A DNA stretch of 50,339 nucleotides, from the NCBI RefSeq assembly GCF_013044505.1, contig NZ_JABERD010000060.1, positions 1 to 50,339 of the forward strand, written 5' to 3'. The DNA is from Streptomyces sp. S3(2020). GTDB taxonomy: Bacteria; Actinomycetota; Actinomycetes; Streptomycetales; Streptomycetaceae. The notes below the pieces were generated by a model. It was not told the DNA's origin, did no database searches, and was given only the letters and a program-made list of their open reading frames with translations. How positions within the stretch are numbered: position 1 is the stretch's first letter; each line of letters begins with the position of its first letter. Below are positions 34,699 to 43,300 of this stretch, piece after piece. A program made the translations under genes and the position numbers.

Positions 34699-36186
34699 TC
34701 AGTATGCGAAACCGGAGGCGAATTTCGCGTTCTTGCCGTTGGTGCCGAGCAGGGTCGTGCCGAACGCCGTCGTCCCGTTCGGTGCCACGACGGTCGCCGC
34801 CCCGGAGCGGAACGTCCACACGAACCCGGAGGCGGAGTTCTCCCCCGGTGCCCCGACGGCGAGGTCGGCCCGTCCGTCGGCGTTCGCGTCACCGAGGTGG
34901 ACGGCCGCGCCGAAGGTGTCGCCGGACTCCGCGGTCCCGGGCACGTTGCCCGTGCTCTGGCTGACCGCCTGGGCGCCGGCCCCGGTGAGCCCGGCGGCAC
35001 CGCCGCGCAGGACGACCACCGAACCGGCGTTGCCCGCGCTGCCCAGGTCCTCGCCGGGCAGCCCGGTCACCACGTCCGGATACCCGTCGCCGTCGACGTC
35101 ACCGATCTGCACGTCGGTCCCGAAGCGGTCGCCCTTCTCGGCGGTGCCGGGCACCCCCGCGCTGTCCTGGTTGAGGAAGACGCCGGCGACCCCGTCGGGC
35201 CCGTTCGCCGTGCCCGGGATCCAGCCGACCCGGCCGCCCTTGGCGGGGTAGGCGTCGTGGTCGCTGTCGTACCCGTCGACGGCACGGCCCACGACGATGT
35301 CGTCGTAGCCGTCCTGGTTCACGTCCCCGACGTCGAGGTTCTCGCCGCCCTGGAGGCCGGCGCCGTCGATGTCGTAGACGAGGGTGAAGTACGGGGAGAC
35401 ACCGTCGCGTGTGCCGTACCAGTACGCGATCCGGCGCGAGTCCCACTCCTCCTGGTCGTTCGCGGCGGCGACGACGTCCGTGATGCCGTCGCCGTTGACG
35501 TCCCCTGCGGCCAGGTCGAGGATCCGGCTGTTGTAGCGGTCCGTCACCACCTGCTCGCCCTCGTGCGAACCGTCCTTCGCGAACGGGCCCTTGAGGACCC
35601 GCAGGTTCTTCTCGTTCTGGACGGTCACCACGTCGGTCGCCCCGTCGGCGTCGACGTCGGCGGCGGTGAGCCGGCCCTGGGTGCCCAGCCGGTCGTTCGC
35701 GCTCTTGCCGGTGGCCAGGGACGCGGCGCCGGACAGCCCGTTCTTCCCGCCCCAGACGACCTGCACATAGCCGGAGTCGGTGCCCCCGGAGGCCGTGTCC
35801 TCGCCGCCGACCCCGACGACCAGGTCCGCGTACCCGTCCCGGTTCAGGTCGGCCGTGGTGAGCGCGCTGCCGAACCGGTCGCCCTTCTCGACACTGCCCG
35901 GCACCCCGGCGGTGCTCTGGCTGAACACCTTCCGCCCGGTGGTGGTCAGCCCGTGCGCCGTGCCGTACAGCACGGCGACATACCCGGCCTGCGCCTTGCC
36001 GCCGACGCTCCCCGAAGGCGCCGCGACCGCGAGGTCGGCATAGCCGTCCCCGTTGAAGTCGTCCTGGAGCCGCGCGGCGGTCGCCGCGCTGTCCGCGGCC
36101 GCCGGGGCCGCCCCCGTGACGGCCAGCACCACGGCGACCGCCGCCCCCCAGGCCTGTCTGCGTCTGCCACTCATCGCACCGCTCAT
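34699..36186 (-). CDS. Secreted FG-GAP (integrin-alpha-like) repeat protein 1
   Basis: The 495-residue product has a signal peptide (about 9-33; WGAAVAVVLAVTGAAPAAA) and about seven beta-propeller repeats. Each carries a calcium-binding DxNGDGYxD-type loop (DFNGDGYADL, DLNRDGYADL, DVNGDGITDV, DVNQDGYDDI, DVDGDGYPDV, DANADGRADL) and a GxPG motif. It is an exported seven-bladed propeller, probably an adhesion or binding protein. GGAGG lies six bases before ATG 36186. An adjacent paralogue lies upstream at 36285-37769, a tandem duplication. No enzymatic residues are visible. Confidence 0.9.
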   Translation of the reverse strand: MSGAMSGRRRQAWGAAVAVVLAVTGAAPAAADSAATAARLQDDFNGDGYADLAVAAPSGSVGGKAQAGYVAVLYGTAHGLTTTGRKVFSQSTAGVPGSVEKGDRFGSALTTADLNRDGYADLVVGVGGEDTASGGTDSGYVQVVWGGKNGLSGAASLATGKSANDRLGTQGRLTAADVDADGATDVVTVQNEKNLRVLKGPFAKDGSHEGEQVVTDRYNSRILDLAAGDVNGDGITDVVAAANDQEEWDSRRIAYWYGTRDGVSPYFTLVYDIDGAGLQGGENLDVGDVNQDGYDDIVVGRAVDGYDSDHDAYPAKGGRVGWIPGTANGPDGVAGVFLNQDSAGVPGTAEKGDRFGTDVQIGDVDGDGYPDVVTGLPGEDLGSAGNAGSVVVLRGGAAGLTGAGAQAVSQSTGNVPGTAESGDTFGAAVHLGDANADGRADLAVGAPGENSASGFVWTFRSGAATVVAPNGTTAFGTTLLGTNGKNAKFASGFAY

Positions 36187-36284
36187 TGCACCCTCCCCTG
36201 TCCATTCCGTACGGCGAACCCGTCGCCGTCGGTCCCTCCGCGGAGCCCGTGCGACGGGCCCCGCACTGTCGATCCGTACGAGGC

Positions 36285-37769
36285 TCAGTGCGGGAAGTCC
36301 GCACCCAGCCGGGCGGAGTCCGGATTCATGCCGAAGGCCTTGGCGCCGAAGGAGCGGGACCCCGTGGTGGTGACCCCGGCGGCGGTGGAACGGAAGGCCC
36401 ACACCGAGCCGGCGTCGGCGTTCTCGCCGGGGGCACCGACGACCAGGTCGGCACGGTGGTCGGCGTCGGTGTCCAGCAGGGTGACGGCCTCGCCGAAGCG
36501 GTCCCGGCGCTCGGCGGTGCCGGGGACACCGGCCGTGTTCTGGCTGAACACCTTCGAACCGGCGCCGGTGGGGCCCGCCGCCCCACCCGGGATCACGGCG
36601 ACCGTGCCCGCGTCCTGCGCTCCGGAGAAGTCCTCCAGCGGGTTGCCCGCCACGATGTCGGCGTATCCGTCGCCGTCGACGTCCCCGACCTCGACGGACG
36701 CGCCGAAGAGGTCTCCCGGCTCGCCGGCGCCCGGCACTCCGGGGGTGTCCTGGTGGAGCATGCGCGGGTCCCCGGACTTCGGGCCCTGCGCGGTGCCCAG
36801 GACGACACCGACCCGTGAGCCGTACTGGCTGGGGTCGTTCGGCTCCTCGTTGCCGTTGGCCGGGTAGGGCCTGCCGAAGACGATGTCGTCGCGGCCGTCG
36901 CCGTTCACGTCACCGAGCTCGATGTCGCTGCCGCCCTCGATCTTCGCGCCCCGCGCGTTCCGCAGCGCGGTGAGCGGGGTGAGGCCGTCGCGGGTGCCGT
37001 GCAGGTAGTTGAGGTGGTGGCTGGAGCTCTGGTCGCCGGGTTCCCAGTCGGCGGGCATGGTCAGCGAGAGGAGGTCGGTGATGCCGTCGCCGTCGACGTC
37101 CCCGGCCGCCATGTCGAGCACCGAGTCGTCGTGGTCGTAGACGGGGACCTCCTGGGTCCGGGCGGGCACGCCGTCCCGGGTGAAGGGGCCGAACCGCACG
37201 CCGCCGGGCATGGCCAGGTCGGTGTGGCCGTCGCCGTCGAAGTCACCGGGGAGGCTGGAGCCCGCGAGGAGCCGGCCCGGCTGGAGCAGCGTGCCTCCAG
37301 ACAGGCCCGTGGCCGAACCCCACAGCACGGTCTGGCTGTGGACCTGTGCCACGCCGCCCGACGTCCAGTGCTCCCCGGTCGCGGGGGCCACCAGGTCGGT
37401 GTAGCCGTCGCCGTCCAGGTCGACGGGGATGACATGGTCACCGAAACGGTCGTCCGCCTCAGGCGATCCGGGGACACCGGGCGAGGCCTGCGAGTAGACC
37501 TTCCGGGTCGCGAGGTCCAGACCCTTCGCCGAGCCGAGAACGACGGCGAAGTAGCCCGCCGCCTTCTTGCCGCCGACCGTGGCGTACGGCACCCCGACGG
37601 CGAGATCCTCGTACCCGTCCCCGTTGAAGTCCTGCCGTGCCTCAGCCTTCGGCTGCGCCTGCGCGACGGGCAGCGCACCGCACGTGGCGGCGATCAGGGC
37701 GATCGCCACCACGAGGGCACGCCGGGTTCCGTGCGAGGCGGACGGGGCGGACCGGACGAACACAGTCAC
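36285..37769 (-). CDS. Secreted FG-GAP (integrin-alpha-like) repeat protein 2
   Basis: The 494-residue product has a signal peptide (about 15-40; ALVVAIALIAATCGALPVAQ) and seven FG-GAP blades with DFNGDGYEDL, DLDGDGYTDL, DFDGDGHTDL, DVDGDGITDL, DVNGDGRDDI, DVDGDGYADI and DTDADHRADL. Blade order, spacing and ending (APGENADAGSVWAFRS) match its downstream paralogue. GGAG lies seven bases before GTG 37769. It sits next to obg, at the right edge of the envelope region. Surface display or sugar/protein binding is likely; the ligand is unknown. Confidence 0.9.
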   Translation of the reverse strand: MTVFVRSAPSASHGTRRALVVAIALIAATCGALPVAQAQPKAEARQDFNGDGYEDLAVGVPYATVGGKKAAGYFAVVLGSAKGLDLATRKVYSQASPGVPGSPEADDRFGDHVIPVDLDGDGYTDLVAPATGEHWTSGGVAQVHSQTVLWGSATGLSGGTLLQPGRLLAGSSLPGDFDGDGHTDLAMPGGVRFGPFTRDGVPARTQEVPVYDHDDSVLDMAAGDVDGDGITDLLSLTMPADWEPGDQSSSHHLNYLHGTRDGLTPLTALRNARGAKIEGGSDIELGDVNGDGRDDIVFGRPYPANGNEEPNDPSQYGSRVGVVLGTAQGPKSGDPRMLHQDTPGVPGAGEPGDLFGASVEVGDVDGDGYADIVAGNPLEDFSGAQDAGTVAVIPGGAAGPTGAGSKVFSQNTAGVPGTAERRDRFGEAVTLLDTDADHRADLVVGAPGENADAGSVWAFRSTAAGVTTTGSRSFGAKAFGMNPDSARLGADFPH

Positions 37770-37908
37770 CTGAACTCCGGCTGTCGTAAGGGCAGTTGAC
37801 CGCGGAGAGGCTCAAGATCCTCATCCACGCTGCCCAGTACGACTCACCGGAACGACGCTTGGTTGCCCTGTCGTACGCCCGAGGTTCACACAGAGTCAAT
37901 CAGCGAGG

Positions 37909-39354
37909 TCACTGCTCGAACGGCTCGAAGTCGTCGAACTCCCGCGCCGCCTCGTCCCGTTCGGCCTCCTTGTCGCGGCGCCGCTGGGCCGCGGGGCGCG
38001 GAGCCTCGAAGCGGTGGTCCTCACCACGGCGGCCGAGCATCTCGGCACCGGCCATCACGGTCGGCTCCCAGTCGAAGACCACGGCGTTGTCCTCGGGGCC
38101 GATGGCCACACCGTCGCCCGAGCGGGCGCCCGCCTTCATCAGCTTCTCCTCGACACCGAGGCGGTTGAGCCGGTCGGCGAGGTAGCCGACCGCCTCGTCG
38201 TTGCTGAAGTCGGTCTGCCGCACCCAGCGCTCCGGCTTCTCGCCGCGCACCCGGAACAGCCCGTCCTCCTCGCGCACCACGGTGAAGCCCGCGTCGTCCA
38301 CGGCCTTGGGCCGGATGACGATCCGCGTCGCCTCCTCCTTCGGCTTCGCGGCACGCGCCTTGGCGACCACGTCGGCCAGCGCGAACGACAGTTCCTTCAG
38401 CCCCATGTGCGCCACCGCGGACACCTCGAAGACGCGGTAACCGCGCGCCTCCAGCTCCGGGCGGACCATCTCGGCGAGGTCCTTGCCGTCCGGGACGTCG
38501 ATCTTGTTCAGCACGACCATGCGGGGCCGCTTGTCGAGCCCGGCGCCGTACTGCCGCAGCTCCTCCTCGATGATGTCGAGGTCGGAGACGGGGTCACGGT
38601 CGGATTCCAGGGTCGCCGTGTCCAGCACGTGCACCAGCACGCTGCACCGCTCCACGTGCCGCAGGAACTCCAGGCCCAGACCCTTGCCCTGGCTGGCGCC
38701 CGGGATCAGACCCGGCACATCGGCGATGGTGTAGACGGTCGAGCCGGCGGTCACCACACCGAGGTTCGGCACCAGGGTGGTGAAGGGGTAGTCGGCGATC
38801 TTCGGCTTGGCCGCGCTCAGCACCGAGATCAGCGAGGACTTGCCCGCGCTCGGGTAGCCGACCAGCGCCACGTCGGCGACGGTCTTCAGCTCCAGGACGA
38901 TGTCCTGGAGGTCACCGGGGACACCGAGCAGCGCGAAGCCGGGCGCCTTGCGGCGGGCCGAGGCCAGCGCCGCGTTGCCGAGGCCGCCGCGGCCGCCCTG
39001 GGCGGCGACGTAGGAGGTGCCGTGCCCGACCAGGTCGGCGAGGACATTGCCCGCCTTGTCCTGGACGACGGTGCCGTCCGGCACGAACAGGACCAGGTCC
39101 TGGCCGTCCTTGCCGGAGCGGTTGCCGCCCTCACCGGGCTTGCCGTTGGTGGCCTTGCGGTGCGGGGAGTGGTGATAGTCCAGGAGTGTGGTCACCGACT
39201 GGTCGACGGTCAGGATGACATCGCCGCCCCGCCCGCCGTTTCCGCCGTCGGGGCCGCCGAGCGGCTTGAACTTCTCCCGGTGGACGGAGGCACAGCCGTG
39301 ACCTCCGTTACCCGCGGCGACATGCAGTTCGACGCGGTCCACGAAGGTGGTCAT
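37909..39354 (-). CDS. obg: Obg-family GTPase
   Basis: Obg is an essential GTPase tied to 50S maturation and, in Streptomyces, to the onset of sporulation. The 481-residue product has the glycine-rich Obg fold (1-158), a G domain with G1 GYPSAGKSS (166-174), G3 DVPGLIPGA and G4 NKID, and a C-terminal OCT domain (about 340-425) followed by an acidic/basic tail. GGAGG lies eight bases before ATG 39354. It follows rplU and rpmA, as in most bacteria. Confidence 0.97.
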   Translation of the reverse strand: MTTFVDRVELHVAAGNGGHGCASVHREKFKPLGGPDGGNGGRGGDVILTVDQSVTTLLDYHHSPHRKATNGKPGEGGNRSGKDGQDLVLFVPDGTVVQDKAGNVLADLVGHGTSYVAAQGGRGGLGNAALASARRKAPGFALLGVPGDLQDIVLELKTVADVALVGYPSAGKSSLISVLSAAKPKIADYPFTTLVPNLGVVTAGSTVYTIADVPGLIPGASQGKGLGLEFLRHVERCSVLVHVLDTATLESDRDPVSDLDIIEEELRQYGAGLDKRPRMVVLNKIDVPDGKDLAEMVRPELEARGYRVFEVSAVAHMGLKELSFALADVVAKARAAKPKEEATRIVIRPKAVDDAGFTVVREEDGLFRVRGEKPERWVRQTDFSNDEAVGYLADRLNRLGVEEKLMKAGARSGDGVAIGPEDNAVVFDWEPTVMAGAEMLGRRGEDHRFEAPRPAAQRRRDKEAERDEAAREFDDFEPFEQ

Positions 39355-39413
39355 GGGGGGTGCCTCCAGCACTTGAAATGTTCGTACGGTTCTCTACTGC
39401 TGTAACACGCGAA

Positions 39414-39453
39414 AGGCGGACCCGCCTTCCCACAGGGGAAGTGAGGTCCGCCT
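39414..39453 (-). terminator. Hairpin between rpmA and obg
   Basis: A 9-bp stem (AGGCGGACC/GGTCCGCCT) encloses a second small hairpin (CTTCCC...GGGGAAG). It lies 36 bases beyond the rpmA stop and could partly terminate the ribosomal-protein transcript or stabilise its 3' end before obg. Confidence 0.6.
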
Positions 39454-39488
39454 CGCGAAACGTTCGGTCTGAAGCCCTAAGCCTGAGC

Positions 39489-39743
39489 TCAGGCGACCGG
39501 GACGATGTTCACGACCTTGCGGCCACGGTGGGTGCCGAACTGCACCGCACCGGCGTTCAGCGCGAACAGCGTGTCGTCGCCGCCACGGCCGACGCCCGCG
39601 CCGGGGTGGAAGTGGGTGCCGCGCTGGCGGACCAGGATCTCACCCGCGTTGACGACCTGACCGCCGAAACGCTTCACGCCGAGGCGCTGAGCGTTGGAGT
39701 CACGACCGTTACGGGTGGACGATGCGCCCTTCTTGTGTGCCAT
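39489..39743 (-). CDS. rpmA: 50S ribosomal protein L27
   Basis: The 84-residue product begins MAHKKGASSTRNGRDS and contains GAGVGRGGDDTLFAL, both diagnostic for L27, whose N-terminus reaches the peptidyl-transferase centre. It starts directly with MAHKKG, without the cleaved extension found in Firmicutes. GAGGAG lies just before the ATG, and rplU ends 14 bases upstream. Confidence 0.98.
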   Translation of the reverse strand: MAHKKGASSTRNGRDSNAQRLGVKRFGGQVVNAGEILVRQRGTHFHPGAGVGRGGDDTLFALNAGAVQFGTHRGRKVVNIVPVA

Positions 39744-39757
39744 CTCTCCTCAGTCCC

Positions 39758-40078
39758 TTACTTCGCAGCCGCGGGGATCTCAGTGACCTTGATCGCCGTG
39801 TACTGCTGGCGGTGGCCCTGACGACGGCGGTAGCCGGTCTTGTTCTTGTAGCGAAGGATGTCGATCTTGACGCCCTTGTGGTGGTCCACGACCTCGGCCT
39901 GGACCTTGATACCGGCCAGCACCCACGGGTCGCTGGTCACGGACTCGCCGTCGACAACGAGCAGGGTCGAGAGCTCGACCGTGTCGCCAACCTTGGCAGT
40001 GGAAATCTTGTCAACCTCAACGATGTCGCCGACAGCAACCTTGTGCTGGCGACCACCGCTGCGCACGATGGCGTACAC
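39758..40078 (-). CDS. rplU: 50S ribosomal protein L21
   Basis: The 106-residue product has IVRSGGRQHKVAVGD at the N-terminus and RRRQGHRQQYTAIKV at the C-terminus, both L21 signatures. The start is GTG 40078. It leads the rplU-rpmA(-obg) operon. The 240 bases upstream hold the rne terminator, a possible -35 TTGACC (40213-40218) and a bulged hairpin near 40140-40172. Confidence 0.98.
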   Translation of the reverse strand: MYAIVRSGGRQHKVAVGDIVEVDKISTAKVGDTVELSTLLVVDGESVTSDPWVLAGIKVQAEVVDHHKGVKIDILRYKNKTGYRRRQGHRQQYTAIKVTEIPAAAK

Positions 40079-40261
40079 GCGGATCTCACTCTCTCGCTCG
40101 GGAACGGCACCCCCGCAGTCCAGCGGCCCGACAGCGCGAGCAGCCTCTCCTGGTGGAAAAACCCGGGAGGAAGAGGTTTACGGGGATGTGACGTGTCAGT
40201 CGACACGCCGACGGTCAAGGTTACGGGGCCACGGCCGAACGGGTCAAACCGGGCCGGGCCC

Positions 40262-40305
40262 CCCGGGTGTGCGGCTGATCACTCGGGACCAGCCGCACAC
40301 CCGGG
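40262..40305 (-). terminator. Terminator of rne
   Basis: A perfect 16-bp GC-rich stem with a 12-base loop begins 12 bases beyond the rne stop at 40318 on the minus strand. Confidence 0.88.
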
Positions 40306-40317
40306 ACGAGCCGGAGC

Positions 40318-43300
40318 TCAGCTCTCGTCGGCGGAAGCGGAACCCGAAGACAGCACCGCCAGCGTCTGCTCGGCCGCCGCGGTCTTCTTCGCCGTCGTCT
40401 TCTTGGCGGCGGCCTTCTTGGTCGTCGCCTTCTTCGCGACGGTCTTCTTGGCCGCGGTCTTCTTGGTGGCGGCCTTCTTCGCCGTCGCCTTCTTGGCCGT
40501 CTTGCGGGCGGCCGTCTTCTTGGCCGGAGCCGCTTCCTCGACGGACTCCTCGGCGGCCGGGGCCTCCGGGGCGGTCTCCGCCGCGGGGACGACCACGACG
40601 GCCGTCTCCTCGGACGCGGTCGGCGCGGTGGCCTTGCGCACGGCACGGCGCCGCGGACGGGCCGGGGCGGCGCTCTCGGCGGGCGCCTCGGGCTGCTCGG
40701 CCTCGGCCGGAGCCTCCTCGGCGACCGGCGCGGCCTCGGTGACCGTCACGACGGCCGCCTCGGCACCCGCGGGCGATCCGGCCGGCGCGGACACCTTGCG
40801 GGTCGCACGACGGCGCGTACGCCCCTTGGGCGCGGCGTCCTCGACGACCGGGTCCTCGACGGCGACCGGCTCGGCCTGCGCCTGCGCGGCCGGCTCGACC
40901 TGCACCGGACGCTCGACCTCTTCCTCGGCGGTCACGTCCTGAGCCGTCGGGGCCTCGGCCCTCTCGGCCCGCTCGCCCCGCTCCCGCCTCGGCGCACCGG
41001 CCGGAGCCGACGACCGCCGGCTCGCCCGGCGCCGCGAACGGCCCCGGGTGGCCGCGGCCTCCGCCTCGGCGGCACTGCTGTACAGCTCCTCGTCCGCCTC
41101 GAAGACGGGCGCGGGCAGCGCGACCGGCTCGGCGACCTCGGCGACGACCTCGGCCTCGGTCTCGGCCTCCACATCCAGCTCGGCGGTCTCGACGGACTCC
41201 GCCGTCACCGCGGCCTCGTGCACGTGCTCGATGCCGCCACGCCCGCGCTTCTTGCGCTTGCCGCCGCCTCCGACGGAGGTCGGCTGCTCCATGTGGACGA
41301 TGACACCGCGGCCGTTGCAGTGGACGCAGGTCTCGGAGAAGGACTCCAGCAGACCCTGGCCGACCCGCTTGCGGGTCATCTGGACCAGGCCCAGCGAGGT
41401 GACCTCGGCGACCTGGTGCTTGGTCCGGTCCCGGCCCAGGCACTCCAGCAGGCGCCGCAGCACCAGGTCCCGGTTGGACTCCAGGACCATGTCGATGAAG
41501 TCGATGACGATGATGCCGCCGAGGTCGCGCAGCCGCAGCTGACGCACGATCTCCTCGGCCGCCTCCAGGTTGTTCCTGGTGACCGTCTCCTCCAGGTTGC
41601 CGCCCTGGCCGGTGAACTTGCCGGTGTTGACGTCGACGACGACCATCGCCTCGGTCCGGTCGATCACCAGCGAACCACCGCTGGGCAGCCAGACCTTGCG
41701 GTCCAGCGCCTTCGACAGCTGCTCGTCGATCCGGTACGTGGCGAAGACGTCGACCTCGGAGGTCCACTTCGACAGCCGGTCGGCCAGGTCGGGCGCGACG
41801 TGCGAGACGTATCCGTGGATGGTCTCCCACGCCTCGTCACCGCTGACGACGACCTTGGTGAAGTCCTCGTTGAAGATGTCGCGGACGACCCGGACGGTCA
41901 TGTCCGGCTCGCCGTACAGCAGCGTCGGCGCGTTGCCGTTCTTGGCCTTCTTCTGGATGTCCTCCCACTGCGCCTGGAGCCGCTCGACATCGCGGCGCAG
42001 CTCGTCCTCGCTCGCGCCCTCGGCGGCGGTGCGCACGATGACGCCCGCGTCCTCGGGGACGATCTTCTTGAGGATGGTCTTCAGACGCGCGCGCTCGGTG
42101 TCGGGGAGCTTGCGGCTGATGCCGGTCATCGAGCCCTCGGGGACGTACACGAGGTAGCGCCCAGGCAGGGAGACCTGGCTGGTGAGCCGTGCGCCCTTGT
42201 GCCCGATCGGGTCCTTCGTCACCTGGACGAGCACCGACTGACCGGACTTCAGCGCGCTCTCGATACGCCGCGGCCCGTTGGCCATGCCGAGCGCCTCGAA
42301 GTTGACCTCACCGGCGTAGAGCACCGCGTTGCGGCCCTTGCCGATGTCGATGAAGGCGGCCTCCATCGACGGCAGCACGTTCTGGACCTTGCCCAGGTAG
42401 ACGTTGCCGACGTACGAGGTCGACTGCTCCTTGTTGACGTAGTGCTCGACGAGCACGTTGTCCTCGAGGACGCCGATCTGGGTGCGCTCGCCGCTCTGGC
42501 GGACGACCATCACCCGCTCGACGGCCTCGCGGCGGGCCAGGAACTCGGCCTCGGTGATGATCGGGACCCGCCGACGGCCCTGCTCGCGGCCCTCACGGCG
42601 GCGCTGCTTCTTGGCCTCCAGACGGGTCGAGCCCTTGATGGACTGCACCTCGTCGGACGGCTCGGCCTTGGGGCGGGGCTCGCGGACCTTGACGACCGTG
42701 CGCTCGGGGTCGCCGTCACCGGGCTCGGTGTCGGTGGAGCTGTCACCGGCGCGACGGCGACGGCGACGGCGGCGACGGCTGCTGGAGGACGAGGAACCGC
42801 CGTCGTCGGAGTCGTCGTCCGCGTCGTCCTCGACCTGCTCGGCGGTGTCCGCAGCGTCCTGATCGGCCCGCTCGTCCTGATCGGCGGCGAGCTCGTCGCC
42901 CTCCTCGCCGTCCGCGTCGGCGGACTCACCGCGACGACGGCGACGGCCACCACGGCGGCGGCGACGGCGCGAACCGCTCTCCTCGGCGTCCTCCGCCTCG
43001 GCACCGTCCTCGGCGTCGGCGCTCTCCTCGGCCTCGTCCGTCTCGTCCTCGGCGACAACCTCGACCACCTGGGGGGCCTCGGCCTCCTCGGCACCCCGAC
43101 GGCGGCGACGGCGACGCGGCGTCTGCTCCTCCTGGAACTCCGCCTCGGGCTCCTCGGCCTCGGGCTCCACCTCGGCGGCGGCGGCCTCGGCGGCGGCCCG
43201 CTGGGGCGTCTGGAACTGCGGCTCGGCGAAGACCGGCGCCTGGAACACGGCCACGGCGGGCCGCGCGGGCCGACGCGAACCCTCGTCCTCGGCGGCCTCG

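Noticed and set aside
38438..38440. TTA codon in obg
   Set aside because: The TAA on the plus strand is out of the obg reading frame, as are similar sites at 22166, 32132, 48613 and 48796.
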